Assembly: GCA_900319975.1 (NCBI GenBank) | Contig: ONQP01000022.1 | Coordinates: 1 to 39,296 of the forward strand | Origin: an uncultured Bacteroidales bacterium | GTDB taxonomy: Bacteria > Bacteroidota > Bacteroidia > Bacteroidales > UBA932 | Direction: 5' to 3' | Length of the DNA: 39,296 bases | Part shown: positions 23,057 through 35,100 of the stretch, piece after piece | Layout: each line of letters begins with the position of its first letter | Position numbering within the stretch: position 1 is the stretch's first letter | Made by a program: the position numbers and the translations under genes | The notes under the pieces: model-generated | What the model saw: the letters and a program-made list of their open reading frames with translations, nothing else | Database searches by the model: none | Told to the model about the DNA's origin: nothing

Positions 23057-25882
23057 ATGATTCCGTTCCTGGAGCAGGTGGCGCGGCACTACTATGCCGA
23101 GGGGGGCGTTGAAGACTTGTGCTTCATCGTCCCGAACCGGCGCGCGAAGCTTTTCTTCGAGAAGTACCTGGCCGGCTGCGTGGCCGAGGCGGGGCGCCCG
23201 CTGTGCGCGCCCGAGGTCTACACGATGGACGATTTCTTCTACAGCCTCGCGGGGGCGCAGAAGACGGACCAGGTCCACCTCCTGCTGGAACTGTACGAAT
23301 GCTACAGGCCCCTCTACGAGGCGCAGGGCGCCAAGGCCGAGGAGCTGGACGACTTCATCTTCTGGGGCGGCGTGCTGCTGTCCGACTTCGGCGACGTGGA
23401 CAAATATCTCGTCGATCCGAAGCGGCTCTTCCAGAACATCGCGGACTTCCGGGCCCTCCAGGACGACTTCGAATACCTCGAGGAAGGGCAGGTGGAAGCC
23501 ATCCGCCATTTCCTCTCGCATTTCCAGACGGGCGGCAAGTACAAGGAGGCCTTCCGCCGCATCTGGGATATCCTGCTGCCGCTCTACGACGCCTTCAATG
23601 CGCGGCTGCGCGAGAAGGGCATGTCCTGCGCGGGCCAGGTCTACCGGGCCCTCGCCGAGCGCCTGCAGGACACGCCCGCCGTGGACCTGCTGCAGGAGCG
23701 TTTCGGGCTGGTCCGCAAGTTCGTCTTCGTCGGGCTCAACGCCCTCAACGAGTGCGAGAAGCGCCTGATGCGGCGCCTGCGCGACGCGCACCTGGCGGAG
23801 TTCTGCTGGGACTACGGCAAAGGCTGGATCAGCGATCCGCACAACAAATCCTCCTTCTTCCTGCGCGACAACGTCCTCGAATTCCCCCAGGCCTTCGACC
23901 CCGATCCGGAGCCCCTGCCCGAGCCGCAGATCCACGTGTTGAGCGTGCCCTCCGCCGTGGGCCAGGCCAAGCAGGTCCCGGCCATCCTGGACGGGCTCGG
24001 CGCCGGCGGCATCGAGACGGCCGTCGTCCTGCCGGACGAGGGCCTGCTGATGAGCGTGCTCAACTCCGTGCCGGAGCGCATCCGCGACATCAACGTGACG
24101 ATGGGCTACCCGATGTCGGGCAGCGCCCTGAGCGCGCTGATGGACGATGTCGCCGCGCTCCAGATGCACCTGCGCGAGAAGGACGGGCAGTGGCATTTCT
24201 ACCACAAGCAGGTCTGGAGCATCTTCTCCAACAGCATCTTCAAGACCCTCGCGGACGAGGAAGGCAAGAAGCGGATGGAAAAGGTCCGCGCCGACGCCCG
24301 CTACTATATCCCGCAGGCCGACCTGAACGGCCTGCCGCTCTTCGACAAGATTTTCCAGCCGGTGGCGAAGGCCCCCGGCGAACGCGACGCGACCCAGGTC
24401 CGCGCCCTGGAGGACTACCAGCTCGCGCTGCTCGCCTTCCTCGGCTCCGCTCTGCGCGAGAAGCCCGGCATGGCGCTGGAGCTGGACTTCGTCCGCGAAT
24501 ACTACCTCGCCGTCGGGCGTCTGCGCGAACGCGTGCTGCCGGTCCTGCCGGCCACCTATTTCCGCTTGCTGGGCAAGCTCCTCGGCGGCCTGACGGACCC
24601 GTTCCGCGGCGAGCCGCTCAAGGGCCTGCAGATCATGGGCCCGCTCGAGACGCGCGCCCTCGATTTCGACAACCTCATCCTGCTGAGCTGCAACGAAGGC
24701 ATCTTCCCGCGGCGCAGCGTGGCGGCGTCGTTCGTGCCGGCCGAGCTGCGGCGGAGCTTCGGCCTGCCGACCTACGAATACCAGGACGCCGTGTGGGCGT
24801 ACTATTTCTACCGGATGATCCGCCGCGCGCGCCAGGTCTGGCTGCTCTTCGACTCCCGGACGGAGGGCGTCAAGGGCGGCGAGGAGAGCCGCTACATCAA
24901 GCAGCTCGAGCTGCATTTCCACGCGCCCCTCAAGCGCTACGTGATGCAGGCGGACATCAGCGCCGGCGCGGACGAGAGCCAGATCGGGAAGACGGAGGAG
25001 CATCTCCGCATCCTGCGCGGGAAGAACCTCTCCGCCTCGGCCCTGCAGAACTATCTCGTCTGCCCGGCCAAGTTCTACTACCACAGCGTCTGCGGCCTCA
25101 AGGAGCAGGAAGAAGTAACGGAGGCGCTGGAGGCCAACGACATCGGCAACGTCTTCCACAAGACCATGCAGGAGCTGTACGGCCCCGTGGGCCGCAAGGT
25201 CACCCGCGCGGACCTGCAGGCGCTGCTGAAAGGCGACCGCGTCCGCAAGACCGTGCGGCACTACATCCTGGAGGCCCTGCACTCCTTCGAGCTGAGCGGC
25301 CGCAACATCCTCTTCGAGGACCTGGTCGACCGGTGCGTCCGGAAGGCGGTCCAGCGCGACCTCGAGCTGCTGGAGTCCGCCGGGCGGGACGCTTTCGAGA
25401 TCCTCGGCCTGGAGAAATTCTGCCAGACGGAGATCGGCGGATTCCGTTTCGTCGGCTACATCGACCGGCTGGACAGCCTCGTCCCCGGACAGGTCCGGGT
25501 CGTGGACTACAAGACCGGCCGGGTGACCGACGAAGATTTCCTGATCACGGAGGCGAATGCCGATGCCGTGGTGGAGAAGCTCTTCGGGACGGACAACGGC
25601 AAGCGGCCCAAGATCGCCCTCCAGCTCTATCTCTACGACCGTTTCATCTCCGGCGAAGACGAAGTCAAGGGCTGCGACATCGTCAATTCCATCTACGGGA
25701 CTTCCCGGCTCTTCGTCCGGGAGATCGAGAGCGTCGCGCTCAACGGGCGCTTCCTCTCCCTGATGGCGGAGCGCCTGGACGGCCTGCTCGCCGAGATCGC
25801 CGACCTGTCCGTGCCGTTCAGCCGGACGGAAGACGCGAAGACTTGCCAGTGGTGTGACTTCAAAAACATCTGCGGACGATGA
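23057..25882 (+). CDS. AddB-like PD-(D/E)XK nuclease, repair subunit
   Basis: This 941-residue protein resembles AddB, the partner of an AddA helicase-nuclease in processing double-strand breaks for recombination. The N-terminal two thirds is a degenerate helicase-like part (CFIVPNRRAKLFFEKYLAG near residue 24; LLSCNEGIFPRR near 547). The C-terminal third is a PD-(D/E)XK nuclease with GGFRFVGYIDRLDSL and RVVDYKTGR (about 813-821). Cysteines for an iron-sulfur cluster surround it: CPAKFYYHSVC (about 670-680) and CQWCDFKNIC at the C-terminus (930-939), as in AddB. The ATG directly follows a promoter box. The stop overlaps the start of the addA-like gene in ATGA, supporting a stable complex. Confidence 0.9.
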   Translation: MIPFLEQVARHYYAEGGVEDLCFIVPNRRAKLFFEKYLAGCVAEAGRPLCAPEVYTMDDFFYSLAGAQKTDQVHLLLELYECYRPLYEAQGAKAEELDDFIFWGGVLLSDFGDVDKYLVDPKRLFQNIADFRALQDDFEYLEEGQVEAIRHFLSHFQTGGKYKEAFRRIWDILLPLYDAFNARLREKGMSCAGQVYRALAERLQDTPAVDLLQERFGLVRKFVFVGLNALNECEKRLMRRLRDAHLAEFCWDYGKGWISDPHNKSSFFLRDNVLEFPQAFDPDPEPLPEPQIHVLSVPSAVGQAKQVPAILDGLGAGGIETAVVLPDEGLLMSVLNSVPERIRDINVTMGYPMSGSALSALMDDVAALQMHLREKDGQWHFYHKQVWSIFSNSIFKTLADEEGKKRMEKVRADARYYIPQADLNGLPLFDKIFQPVAKAPGERDATQVRALEDYQLALLAFLGSALREKPGMALELDFVREYYLAVGRLRERVLPVLPATYFRLLGKLLGGLTDPFRGEPLKGLQIMGPLETRALDFDNLILLSCNEGIFPRRSVAASFVPAELRRSFGLPTYEYQDAVWAYYFYRMIRRARQVWLLFDSRTEGVKGGEESRYIKQLELHFHAPLKRYVMQADISAGADESQIGKTEEHLRILRGKNLSASALQNYLVCPAKFYYHSVCGLKEQEEVTEALEANDIGNVFHKTMQELYGPVGRKVTRADLQALLKGDRVRKTVRHYILEALHSFELSGRNILFEDLVDRCVRKAVQRDLELLESAGRDAFEILGLEKFCQTEIGGFRFVGYIDRLDSLVPGQVRVVDYKTGRVTDEDFLITEANADAVVEKLFGTDNGKRPKIALQLYLYDRFISGEDEVKGCDIVNSIYGTSRLFVREIESVALNGRFLSLMAERLDGLLAEIADLSVPFSRTEDAKTCQWCDFKNICGR

Positions 25883-28668
25883 AGATTCTGAAAGCCAGCG
25901 CCGGATCGGGCAAGACCTACCAGTTGTCCAAGACCTATATCGACCTGCTGTTCGCAAGCCGCGAGCCGCAGCCGTACCGCCATATCCTCGCGGTGACCTT
26001 CACCAACAAGGCCACCGCCGAGATGAAGGCCCGCATCCTGCGCGACCTCGCCCGGCTGGCCGCGACCAACCCCCGGGCGCAGGTCCTGCTCACCGAGCTG
26101 CTGCACGACTACGGCGCCTTCTCGGTCAGCACCATCGACCGCTTCTTCCAGCAGACGCTCAAGGCCTTCTCCCGCGAGATCGGCCAGTTCGCGGACTACC
26201 AGGTGGAACTGGACAAGGATTCGCTGATCGCCGAGGCGATGGACCGCATCCTGGACGCGCTGACCGAGGACGACAAGGAACTGCTCGGCTGGCTGCGCGA
26301 CAGCCTCGCCGACACGCTCGAGCAGGGCCGCCGCTTCCAGGTGGACGAAGGCCTGCTGGAAGTGGGCCGCCTGCTCAAGAACGACGAATTCCGCGAACTC
26401 TCCGAGCGCCTGGGCATCAACGGGCGGGAGGCCTTCGGCAAGGACCGCCTGAAGCGGATCCGCCAGGAGTGCCGCACCGTCATCCAGGCCTTCACCGACA
26501 AGGCGAAGGAGCTCGGCTATCCCGTGGAGCAGGGCAAGCCGCTCAGCCCCGACAACAAGAAACGCCTGTTCAAGGCGAACCCCGCGCTGGCGGAACATTT
26601 CGAAGACGCCTATCCCTACTATACCACGGCCCTGATCCTTGACTCGCTGCTCTCGCAGCTGGGCCTGGCGGGCGAATTCTACCGCGAATTCGACGCCCTG
26701 GCGGCGGAGAAGAACGTAATGTGCCTGGACGAATCCAACACGCTCCTGCGCGACATCATCGGCGGCTCCAGCGCCCCGTTCGTCTATGAGAAGCTGGGCG
26801 TGCGCTACGAGCATTTCCTGCTCGACGAGTTCCAGGACACGTCCCGCATCCAGTGGGAGAATTTCCTGCCGCTGCTGCAGGAAAGCGAGGCCGGCGCCGG
26901 CGGCAACCTGATCGTGGGCGACGTCAAGCAGAGCATCTACCGCTGGCGCGATTCCGACTGGAAACTGCTGGGCAGCGAGGTGCAGGAAGCCTTCCCGGAC
27001 GCCAAGGTTGTGCCCCTGCAGGGCAACTGGCGCAGCACGCGCGCCGTGATCGGCTTCAACAACCGCTTCTTCCCGTACGCCGCCGGCATGCTGGGCCTGG
27101 GCGACATCTACGCCGACGTGAAGCAGACGGCGAAGAAGGACGACCCGCAGGAGGGCTGCGTGCGCGTGAGCTTCTGCGAAGACCAGCTCGCGGCGGTCAT
27201 GGAGTCCATCCGGCAGGCCCGCGCGCAGGGCGCCGGCTGGAACGACATCGCCGTGCTGGTGCGCGGCCGCAAGGAAGGCTCCGCCATCGCGGCGCACCTG
27301 GTCGCCAACGGAATTCCCGTCATCTCCGACGATTCGCTCGTGCTCAAGTCCTCCCCGGTGGTCCGCCGCCTGGTCTCGCTGCTGAGCTGCTACGAGAATC
27401 CGGACGACACGATCGGCCGCTTCCTGGCGGACTCGATGGAACTGTCCTTCCCGGAGGAATACCATTCGCTGGTGGACTTCTGCGAAGAGCTGCTGCGCGC
27501 GATGCGCGAATGGGATCCGGCTTCCTTCGAGGGGCAGACCCTCTTCATCCAGGCCTTCATGGACGACCTCCAGAGCTGGGTGCAGGTCAACGGCAACAAC
27601 CTCCGCTACTATCTCAAGCACTGGGAGGAGAAGGACCTGTGCATCGGCTCGCCCGAGAACGCCTCTTCCGTCCGCGTGCTGACCATCCACAAGTCCAAGG
27701 GCCTCGAGTTCCCGCACGTCATCTTCCCGTTCGCCGACAAGGTGGCGCTCTACAAGAGCGATGTCCACTGGAGCCCGCTCGACACGGCCCGCACGCCGTT
27801 CAGCCCGGAAGTGTCCGGCATCTATCCGGTCAACCTGGGCACGCTCGCGGGCGCCAGCCTGTTCGCACCGGCCGTCGAACAGGAGCAGCGCCTGCAGCTG
27901 GTGGACAACCTCAATGTCTTCTACGTTGCCCTGACGCGGGCCGGCAAGAGCCTGCACGTCATCGCGAAACCCGCCTCCAAAAAATGCCGGGAGTCGTTGC
28001 CGAAGGGCGAACCGGACTGCGGCAACCTCTCCGAGGTCCTCTTCGCGTTCCTGCATGGAGAGGAAGAATACACGGCCGGCAAACCCTACGACTTCACGCA
28101 GCTCGAGCGGGAGGAAAGCCCCGCGCAGCTTCCTTTCCCGGGACAATATCCGTCCATCCCGCTGGACGGCCGCCTGACGCCTTCGCAGGAGGCGGACGAC
28201 TTCTTCGGCGATGACGGCCGGGTGGGCCTGGCGGCCTCCCCGCGCCTGCGCGGCATCGTCCTGCACGACATCCTGTCGGAGGTCGTGCGGCCCGCCGACC
28301 TCGAAGGGGCGGTGCAGGCCGCCGTGCGCGACGGCCGCCTGGACGCCGCAGGCGGCGAAGCGGCCCTGGCGCTGCTGGGCGCCGGCATCGCCGCGCACCC
28401 GGACTGGTTCCCGGACACGGTCGGTCCCGACGTCCGGGTGCTCAACGAGCGGACGCTCTTCGACGCGTCCGGCCGCGAATTCCGCCCCGACCGCGTGATC
28501 CTGCGCGGCCGCGAGGTCACGGTCGTGGACTTCAAGTTCGGCGGGGAGAACCCCTCCTACAAGCGGCAGGTCGGGCGCTACGCGCAGCTTTGGCACGAAC
28601 TTGGCTACCAGGTGGAGGGAGCGTACCTGTGGTATGTTCCTGACGGTAAAACAGAACGAGTATGTTGA
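25879..28668 (+). CDS. AddA-like UvrD/RecB-family helicase-nuclease
   Basis: This 929-residue protein is a superfamily 1A DNA helicase with a C-terminal nuclease domain. The helicase motifs appear in order: Walker A KASAGSGKTYQLSK (5-18), AVTFTNKATAEMKARIL (motif Ia), LLDEFQDTSRIQW (motif II), VGDVKQSIYRWR (motif III), LQGNWRST (motif IV), VLTIHKSKGLEFPHVIFP (motif V) and NVFYVALTRAGKSLHV (motif VI). The nuclease end has RVILRGREVTVVDFKFG and RYAQLWHELGY. With the AddB-like partner it should form a RecBCD/AddAB-type complex that resects broken DNA ends. It overlaps the nuclease gene by 4 nt and the LolA-like gene by 7 nt. Confidence 0.93.
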   Translation: MKILKASAGSGKTYQLSKTYIDLLFASREPQPYRHILAVTFTNKATAEMKARILRDLARLAATNPRAQVLLTELLHDYGAFSVSTIDRFFQQTLKAFSREIGQFADYQVELDKDSLIAEAMDRILDALTEDDKELLGWLRDSLADTLEQGRRFQVDEGLLEVGRLLKNDEFRELSERLGINGREAFGKDRLKRIRQECRTVIQAFTDKAKELGYPVEQGKPLSPDNKKRLFKANPALAEHFEDAYPYYTTALILDSLLSQLGLAGEFYREFDALAAEKNVMCLDESNTLLRDIIGGSSAPFVYEKLGVRYEHFLLDEFQDTSRIQWENFLPLLQESEAGAGGNLIVGDVKQSIYRWRDSDWKLLGSEVQEAFPDAKVVPLQGNWRSTRAVIGFNNRFFPYAAGMLGLGDIYADVKQTAKKDDPQEGCVRVSFCEDQLAAVMESIRQARAQGAGWNDIAVLVRGRKEGSAIAAHLVANGIPVISDDSLVLKSSPVVRRLVSLLSCYENPDDTIGRFLADSMELSFPEEYHSLVDFCEELLRAMREWDPASFEGQTLFIQAFMDDLQSWVQVNGNNLRYYLKHWEEKDLCIGSPENASSVRVLTIHKSKGLEFPHVIFPFADKVALYKSDVHWSPLDTARTPFSPEVSGIYPVNLGTLAGASLFAPAVEQEQRLQLVDNLNVFYVALTRAGKSLHVIAKPASKKCRESLPKGEPDCGNLSEVLFAFLHGEEEYTAGKPYDFTQLEREESPAQLPFPGQYPSIPLDGRLTPSQEADDFFGDDGRVGLAASPRLRGIVLHDILSEVVRPADLEGAVQAAVRDGRLDAAGGEAALALLGAGIAAHPDWFPDTVGPDVRVLNERTLFDASGREFRPDRVILRGREVTVVDFKFGGENPSYKRQVGRYAQLWHELGYQVEGAYLWYVPDGKTERVC

Positions 28669-29102
28669 GGCTTAAATGGATATCCCTTCTGGCGACCCTG
28701 CTGCTGTCCCTGACGGCGGGCGCCCAGCAGCCGCAGCCCGCCGAGCTGGCTGCGCGCCTGCAGACGGACCGCATCTCGCTGCGCTACGCCTGCACCCTCA
28801 CGCAGGATACGCCGGTCAAGCTGTCCGGCACCCTGCTGATCCAGGGCGAATGCTACCGGGCCATCGGCAACGGCGTGGAGATCTATTGCGACGGGAAGGA
28901 CCGCTGGACCGTGGACCCTGCCTCCAAGGAGGTCTACATCGAACCGGCCGGGGGGCTCGAAGAGTTGCTCGCCTGGAAGGATTCGATCACCGAACTCTCG
29001 CTCACCGAGGTCAAGTACCTTCCGCTTTCGGACGACCTGTCCGCCTTCCGCTTCGACACGGCGTCGCTCGACGACGCCTGGGTCGTCACCGACCTGCGCT
29101 AG
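28662..29102 (+). CDS. LolA-like outer-membrane lipoprotein carrier
   Basis: This 146-residue secreted protein has a signal peptide (1-21, ending TAGAQ) and the LolA-like beta-barrel pattern: LRYACTLTQDTPVKLSGTLLIQGECYRAIGNGVEIYCDGKDRWTVDPASKEVYIEP shows alternating strands in the usual order. LolA carries lipoproteins across the periplasm. It is shorter than E. coli LolA (about 180 mature residues) but like the short Bacteroidota homologues. The ATG lies within the last 7 nt of the addA-like gene, so it is a third member of that operon, with no clear functional link to DNA repair. Confidence 0.8.
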   Translation: MLRLKWISLLATLLLSLTAGAQQPQPAELAARLQTDRISLRYACTLTQDTPVKLSGTLLIQGECYRAIGNGVEIYCDGKDRWTVDPASKEVYIEPAGGLEELLAWKDSITELSLTEVKYLPLSDDLSAFRFDTASLDDAWVVTDLR

Positions 29103-32100
29103 CCGGCCGTCAGGCGGGGCGGCGCAGGGTAAATGGAGGCTGCCGTCGCGACGTTTTGCGGAAATGCAGGAGATTTTGCATCTTTGCAGGAGAACACCAA
29201 CACTCTTTCCATAACATTAAATGCATAACCGTATGAACAGACTGACCACTTCTCTTCTCCTGTTGGTCGCCCTGCCGCTTTCCCTTGCGGCCTCCGGCGC
29301 CCGGACAGATGCTCCAGCTGCCGATGGCGGCAAGTACATCAGCGCGGTGAAACTGATCGGCGGCAACGTCGGCGAAATCTCTTCCCTGAAGGCCGATGCG
29401 CGGCGGAACGGCTGGACCGTCATCGAGAGCGACCTCAATGCCGGCACGCGCGGCGACCAGATTTACCTCTGCTACAAGACGACCTCCGGCGATGACTACA
29501 TCACCGACCTGTACCTCAGCTCCGGCAGCAACCCCGTCTCCAATTCCATCACCGTCGACGGACGCACCTACACCCTGTGCCCCAACGAGGGCGGCAGCCA
29601 TTTTACCGGCATCAAGGGCGACCTGAACAGCAACGCCGGCGGTGACGACATCCACATCTACTACACCAAGGCGTCCTTCGGCGACGGCCGCGCCGTGTCC
29701 GAAATCTGGTTCAACGCGTCCTCCAGCGGGGCGGTCTGCAAGGATACCGGCAGCACGGCCTACGACCTCAACAAAGGCGCCGGCGGCGCCGACATCTTCA
29801 TGCACTTCTCCACGACCGCAGGCGTGTCCGGCGGCCGGTCCGCCTCCCGGAAGAGCAACGTCATCGGCGAAGTGAAACTGATCGGCGGCGGCGCCGGCGA
29901 GATATCCGCCCTGAAGGCCAACGCCCGGCGGAACGGCTGGACCGTCATCGAGAGCAACCTCAACGCCGGCACCCGCGGCGACGAGATCTATCTCTGCTAC
30001 AAGACGACCAGCGGCAAAGAATACATCACCGACCTGTACCTCAGCTCCGGCGGCAATCCCGTCTCCGGTACCATCACCGTCGACGGGCGCACTTACACCC
30101 TGTGCCCCAACGAGGGCGGCAGCCACTTCACGGGCATCAAGGGCGACCTGAACAGCAATGCCGGCGGTGACGACATCCATATCTACTACACCAAGGTGCC
30201 CTTCGACGACGGCCGCGCCGTGTCCGAGATCTGGTTCAACGCATCTGCCAATGGGGCGGTCTGCAAAGACAGCGGCAGCACGGCCTATGACCTCAACAAA
30301 GGCGCCGGCGGCGACGACATCTTCATGCACTTCAATACAAAGTAATGCGTAACTTTCCCCTCCTTCTGACCGCCCTGGTGCTGCTGGCCGTCCCGGCCCG
30401 CGCCCAGGTGGTCTATGTCCCCGAAGAGATTCATTATCAGGCGCCCCAGGTGCCGGAGTTCATCGAGTTCGCCGGTCAGACCTACCGCTTCGACCGGCCC
30501 GACCTCTATGAACGGATGGACCGCGAACTGATCAATTTCACCTATTCGCACACCAACTCCACGCTGATGCTCAAGCGCGCCGAGCGCATCTTCCGGCAGG
30601 TCGTCCCGATCCTGCAGAAGAACGGCGTTCCCGAGGACCTGAAGTATCTGATGGCCATCGAGAGCAACCTCGACCCCAAGTCCGTCTCCACGGCCGGGGC
30701 CGCGGGCCTCTGGCAGTTCCTGAAGAGCACCGGCCGCGCCTATGGCCTGGAGGTCAACGACGAGGTGGACGAGCGCTACAACATCGCCAAGTCGACCGAG
30801 GCCGCCTGCAAGTACCTGAAGGAAGCTTACGCGAAATATGGCGACTGGATGACCGTGGCGGCCAGCTACAACGCCGGCCAGGGCGGCATCTCGCAGCGCA
30901 TCACCAACCAGCGTCAGAAGAAGGCGATGGACCTCTTCCTCCCCACGGAGACGTCCCGCTACATGTTCCGCATCCTCACGGCCAAGTATTTCTTCGAGCA
31001 CCCGGAGGACTTCGGGTTCCACATCACGGATCCCTATCCCTACCGCGCGCCCAGGAAGATCGTCGAGATCAGCGCCCCCATCCCGAACCTGACGGACTTC
31101 GCCGCGGAGCACGGCACCACCTATTTCTTCCTGAAGGAGGCCAACCTCTGGCTGCGCAGCGACAAGCTCACCAACAAGAACTCCAAGACCTACCAGATCA
31201 TCATTCCGCGCGCGGAATAAGGTCTGCCGGCAATAAAGAAGAAGCGCCTCTGACGGGGCGCTTCTTCTTGTATGGCTTCGGGCCTAGATGCGGTGCAGGA
31301 AGGCGTCGAGGATGGGTTCGAGGGTGTTGAGGTCGGGCACGAGGACCTGGCGCGGCTTGGAGCCCTCCTGCGGGCCGACGATGCCCGCGGCCTCCAGCTG
31401 GTCCATCACGCGGCCCGCCTTGGCGTAGCCCATGCCGAGCTTGCGCTGCAGGTCGGACGTGGAGCCGCGCTGGCTCAGGACCACCATCTTGGCGGCCTCC
31501 TCGAAGCGCTCGTCCACCTTGCTCATGTCGACCATGCCGCCGCCTTCTCCGCCCTCGGCACCCGGCTCCGCCGGCGAAGGGAGGTAGTACGGCGTGTTGT
31601 AGCAGCGGCCGTAGCCGACCTGCCCGCCGATGAACTCCGTCACGGCGTCGATCTCCTCGCCGCTGATGAAGCCGCACTGGATGCGCTCGGAGTCGATGCC
31701 GGCCGAGAACAGCATGTCGCCGCGGCCGATGAGCTTCTCCGCGCCCGGCGCGTCGAGGATGGTCATCGAGTCCACGCGGGACGCCACGCGGAAAGCGATG
31801 CGCATCGGGAAGTTGCTCTTGATGATGCCCGAAATCACGTCCACCGAAGGGCGCTGCGTCGCCAGGATGACGTGCAGGCCGGCCGCGCGGCCCTTCTGCG
31901 CAAGGCGGATGATGGAGTTGGTGATGCTGCGCGAAGCCGCACGCGCGTCGGGGGACGCGCCCGTGGTCATCGTCAGGTCGGCGTATTCATCGACCACCAC
32001 GACCAGATAGGGGAGGTAGCGGTGTCCGTGGTCGGGACGGAGCTTGCGCTCCTTGAATTTCTCGTTGTAGAGGGTGATCTTGTTGACGCCCGCCTTGCTG

Positions 32101-35100
32101 AGCAGCTCGTAGCGGTCGTCCATTTCGGTGCACAGCGAACGCAGGATCTTCTCCGCGTCCTTCGGCTTCTTGACGATGGCGTTGGCGCGCTCGTCGTCTT
32201 CGTCGGTCGAATCCGGCAGCACGGCGAGGTAGTGCTTGAGCAGCTGGCCGTAGGAAGAGAATTCCACCATCTTCGGGTCGATGAAGACGAACTTCAGCTC
32301 CGAAGGATGCTTGCTGTAGAGCAGCGAGGACACGATGACGTTGAGGCCCACGGACTTGCCCTGCTTGGTCGCACCGGCGATCAGCAGGTGCGGGGCGTCG
32401 GCGAGGTCGAACACGCGGACCTTCTGCGTGATCGTGTAGCCGATGGCCACCGGCAGGTCGGCCTTGCTCTCCCGGAAGGCCTCGTCGTTGAGCAGGGCCT
32501 TGAGCGGGACGATCGAGGAGAAGTCGTTGGCCACCTCGATGCCTACGGCGTCGGAGAGCGTCACCACGCGCACGCCCTTGGCGTTGAGCGACAGGGCGAT
32601 GTCTTCCTGGAGTTTCTTGATGTCGGCGATCTTCACGCCCGGGGCGGGATACACCTTGTAGAGCGTCACCGTCGGGCCCACGATGGCCTTGACGTCGGTG
32701 ACCTGGATCTTGTAGTTGGACAGGGCTGCGCGGATCTTGTTGTTGTTGCGCGTCAGCTCCTCCGTGGACACTTCGCGGCGGCCGCTGGAATAGCTCTCCA
32801 GCAGGTCCAGCGAAGGGAATTTGTATTTCGGCAGGCCGTCCGGCGGATCCAGGCGGTTGTCGATGGGGGACAGGTCTTCGACCTTCTCGGCCTCCAGGCC
32901 GTTGTCCGCGACGATCTCGAAATTGCCTTCCGCCGCTGCGAGGGCGGCGTCCGGAGCGGCGGCCTGGATATCATCCCCGACCAGACCTTCCCGTCCGTCA
33001 TCCCCGACCTGACCGGGGATCTCCTCGCCTTCCAGCAGCCCGTCGGGAATCCCTTCGGGAACCGCCTCTTCGGCCAGCGCGGCCAGCGAGTCGGAAGCTT
33101 CTTCCAGCTCCTCCTCCGCTTCGGCCTCGGCCTCTTCTTCGGCTTCCTCCGCATCCACGGGCTTCTCCGGCTTCTCCTTCTTCCGCCCGATGGAGGCGAA
33201 CCAGCGGTTGAAACGCTTGGAGGAGAAGAACAGGAAGGCGGCCGTGAGGATCAGCAGGAACAGGCCGGTGACGATGGTGCCGAAGAGGTTCTCGGCCCAG
33301 GCCACGACCGCGGCGCCGCAGCGTCCGCCCAGGCCGCCGCCGAAGAGCAGCTCCTGGCCGGTGCACTTGCCGGCATAGGCGAGGACGACCGACGCGATGA
33401 ATGCGCCGAAGACCGCGATGAGGGCGGTCTTGACCAGCGACTTCGACCAGCGGCGCGCCAGCAGGCGCACGGACACGGCCGTGAGGATGATCAGCAGGGA
33501 GAAGCTGCCCAGGCCGAACAGTTCGCACACCAGCAGGTGGCCCATCCGGAACCCGAGCTTGCCGGCGGCGTTGCCCACGGCGCGGCCCGCCTGCATGGCG
33601 TCAGGGTCGCCCAGCAGGCTCATGTCTTCCCGCCAGTGGAAGAGGTAGGAGAAGGTGGAGATGAAGATGAAGAGGGTCAGCGCAGCGACGCACAGACCCG
33701 CGATCCGCACCGCTGCGGCCCGCTCTTCTTCGTCCCAGGATTGCCAGAATCTCATTTATTTCTTCTTGTACGGACGCTTGTAGTTGTTCTTGCCGCGCTG
33801 CCGGTTGCGCTGGCTGCCCGGCTGGCCGACGTTGATGCCCATCCCGGGGCGCGCGAAATTGGCGTCGCCCGCGATCTTGCTGAGGCTGAGGCCCTCGGGG
33901 ACGCGGAGCTTGTAGTCGGAGATCTTCTCGATGTCGGCGAAAATGGTCTCGTCGGCTACGCTGTCCTTGTTCCAGATGAGATATTGCGTGCGCATATAGA
34001 TGGCGAGCGAGCGGATCATTTCCGTCTTCACTTCGCCCTCAGGCTGCTCGCAGAGCAGCTGGATGATGCTCTCGATGTTGCGTCCGTAGTGGAAGGCCTT
34101 GATGCGCGTCCCCTTCATCGGGACGGGCACGGGGGCCGTCGCAAACTCCTCCGCCACGGGGCAGGGATAGGGGGAATCCACGTCCAGGTCGTAGCCTGCG
34201 ATCATGTAGAGATGGTCCCAGAGCTTATGGTCGAAATTCTCCTGGGTGTGCACCTGCGGGTTGAGGAGCTCCATCACCTTGACGACGGCGCGCGCCTGCT
34301 CGGTGCGCTTCTCGCGGTCGGGGATGGCCTTGAGCTGCTCCACCATCTTGAGGACGTTGCGGCCGTACTCGGGCATGGCGAGCTTTTCGCGGGAGGTGTT
34401 GTAATCCAGGGTATGTTCGTTTTCGTTCAGATTCATAAATTCAAATAATGTCGATGAACAACAAAGGTAATCATTTTTGCGGAATATCCGTACCCACGCG
34501 CTGGGCGCGGAAGCCTTCCGACATCCAGGTGCTCTCGGCGCAGATCAGGAAACCTTCGATGTCGTCGCGCGCCTCGATCAGCGCCTTGGCGGGCCCGGGG
34601 CCGAGGACCATGCAGGCCGTGGCCAGGGCGTCCGCCTCGGCCGCGGTGGGGGCCACGATGGTCGCGCCGAGCAGGTCGTGCGTGACCGGATAGCCGGTGC
34701 GCGGGTCGATGGTGTGGGCGTATTTCTTGCCGTCCTTGATGTAGAACTTGCGGTAGTTGCCGGACGTGACGATGCCGCAGGGGCGGCCCGCCGACTGCCA
34801 GGTATCGAGCAGGTCGCTGCCGGGCACCTGGTTGTCGTCCACGGGATTGTCCACGGCGATGGTCCAGCCCCGTCCCGAGGGGTTGACGCCGGCGCAGTAG
34901 ATCTCGCCGATGTCCACGAGCATGTTGACCACGCCGATCTCCCGGAGGTATTCCGCCACGACGTCACAGGTGTAGCCTTGCGCGATGGCGTTGAAATTCA
35001 GCACTTTTTCCTCCTTGCAGGCGGCCAGGGCCGCCGCGACGCGGTCCGGGTCGGGCAGGCTGTCGGCGGTGAAGCCGAAGCCCCAGATGTCGAAGAGCGG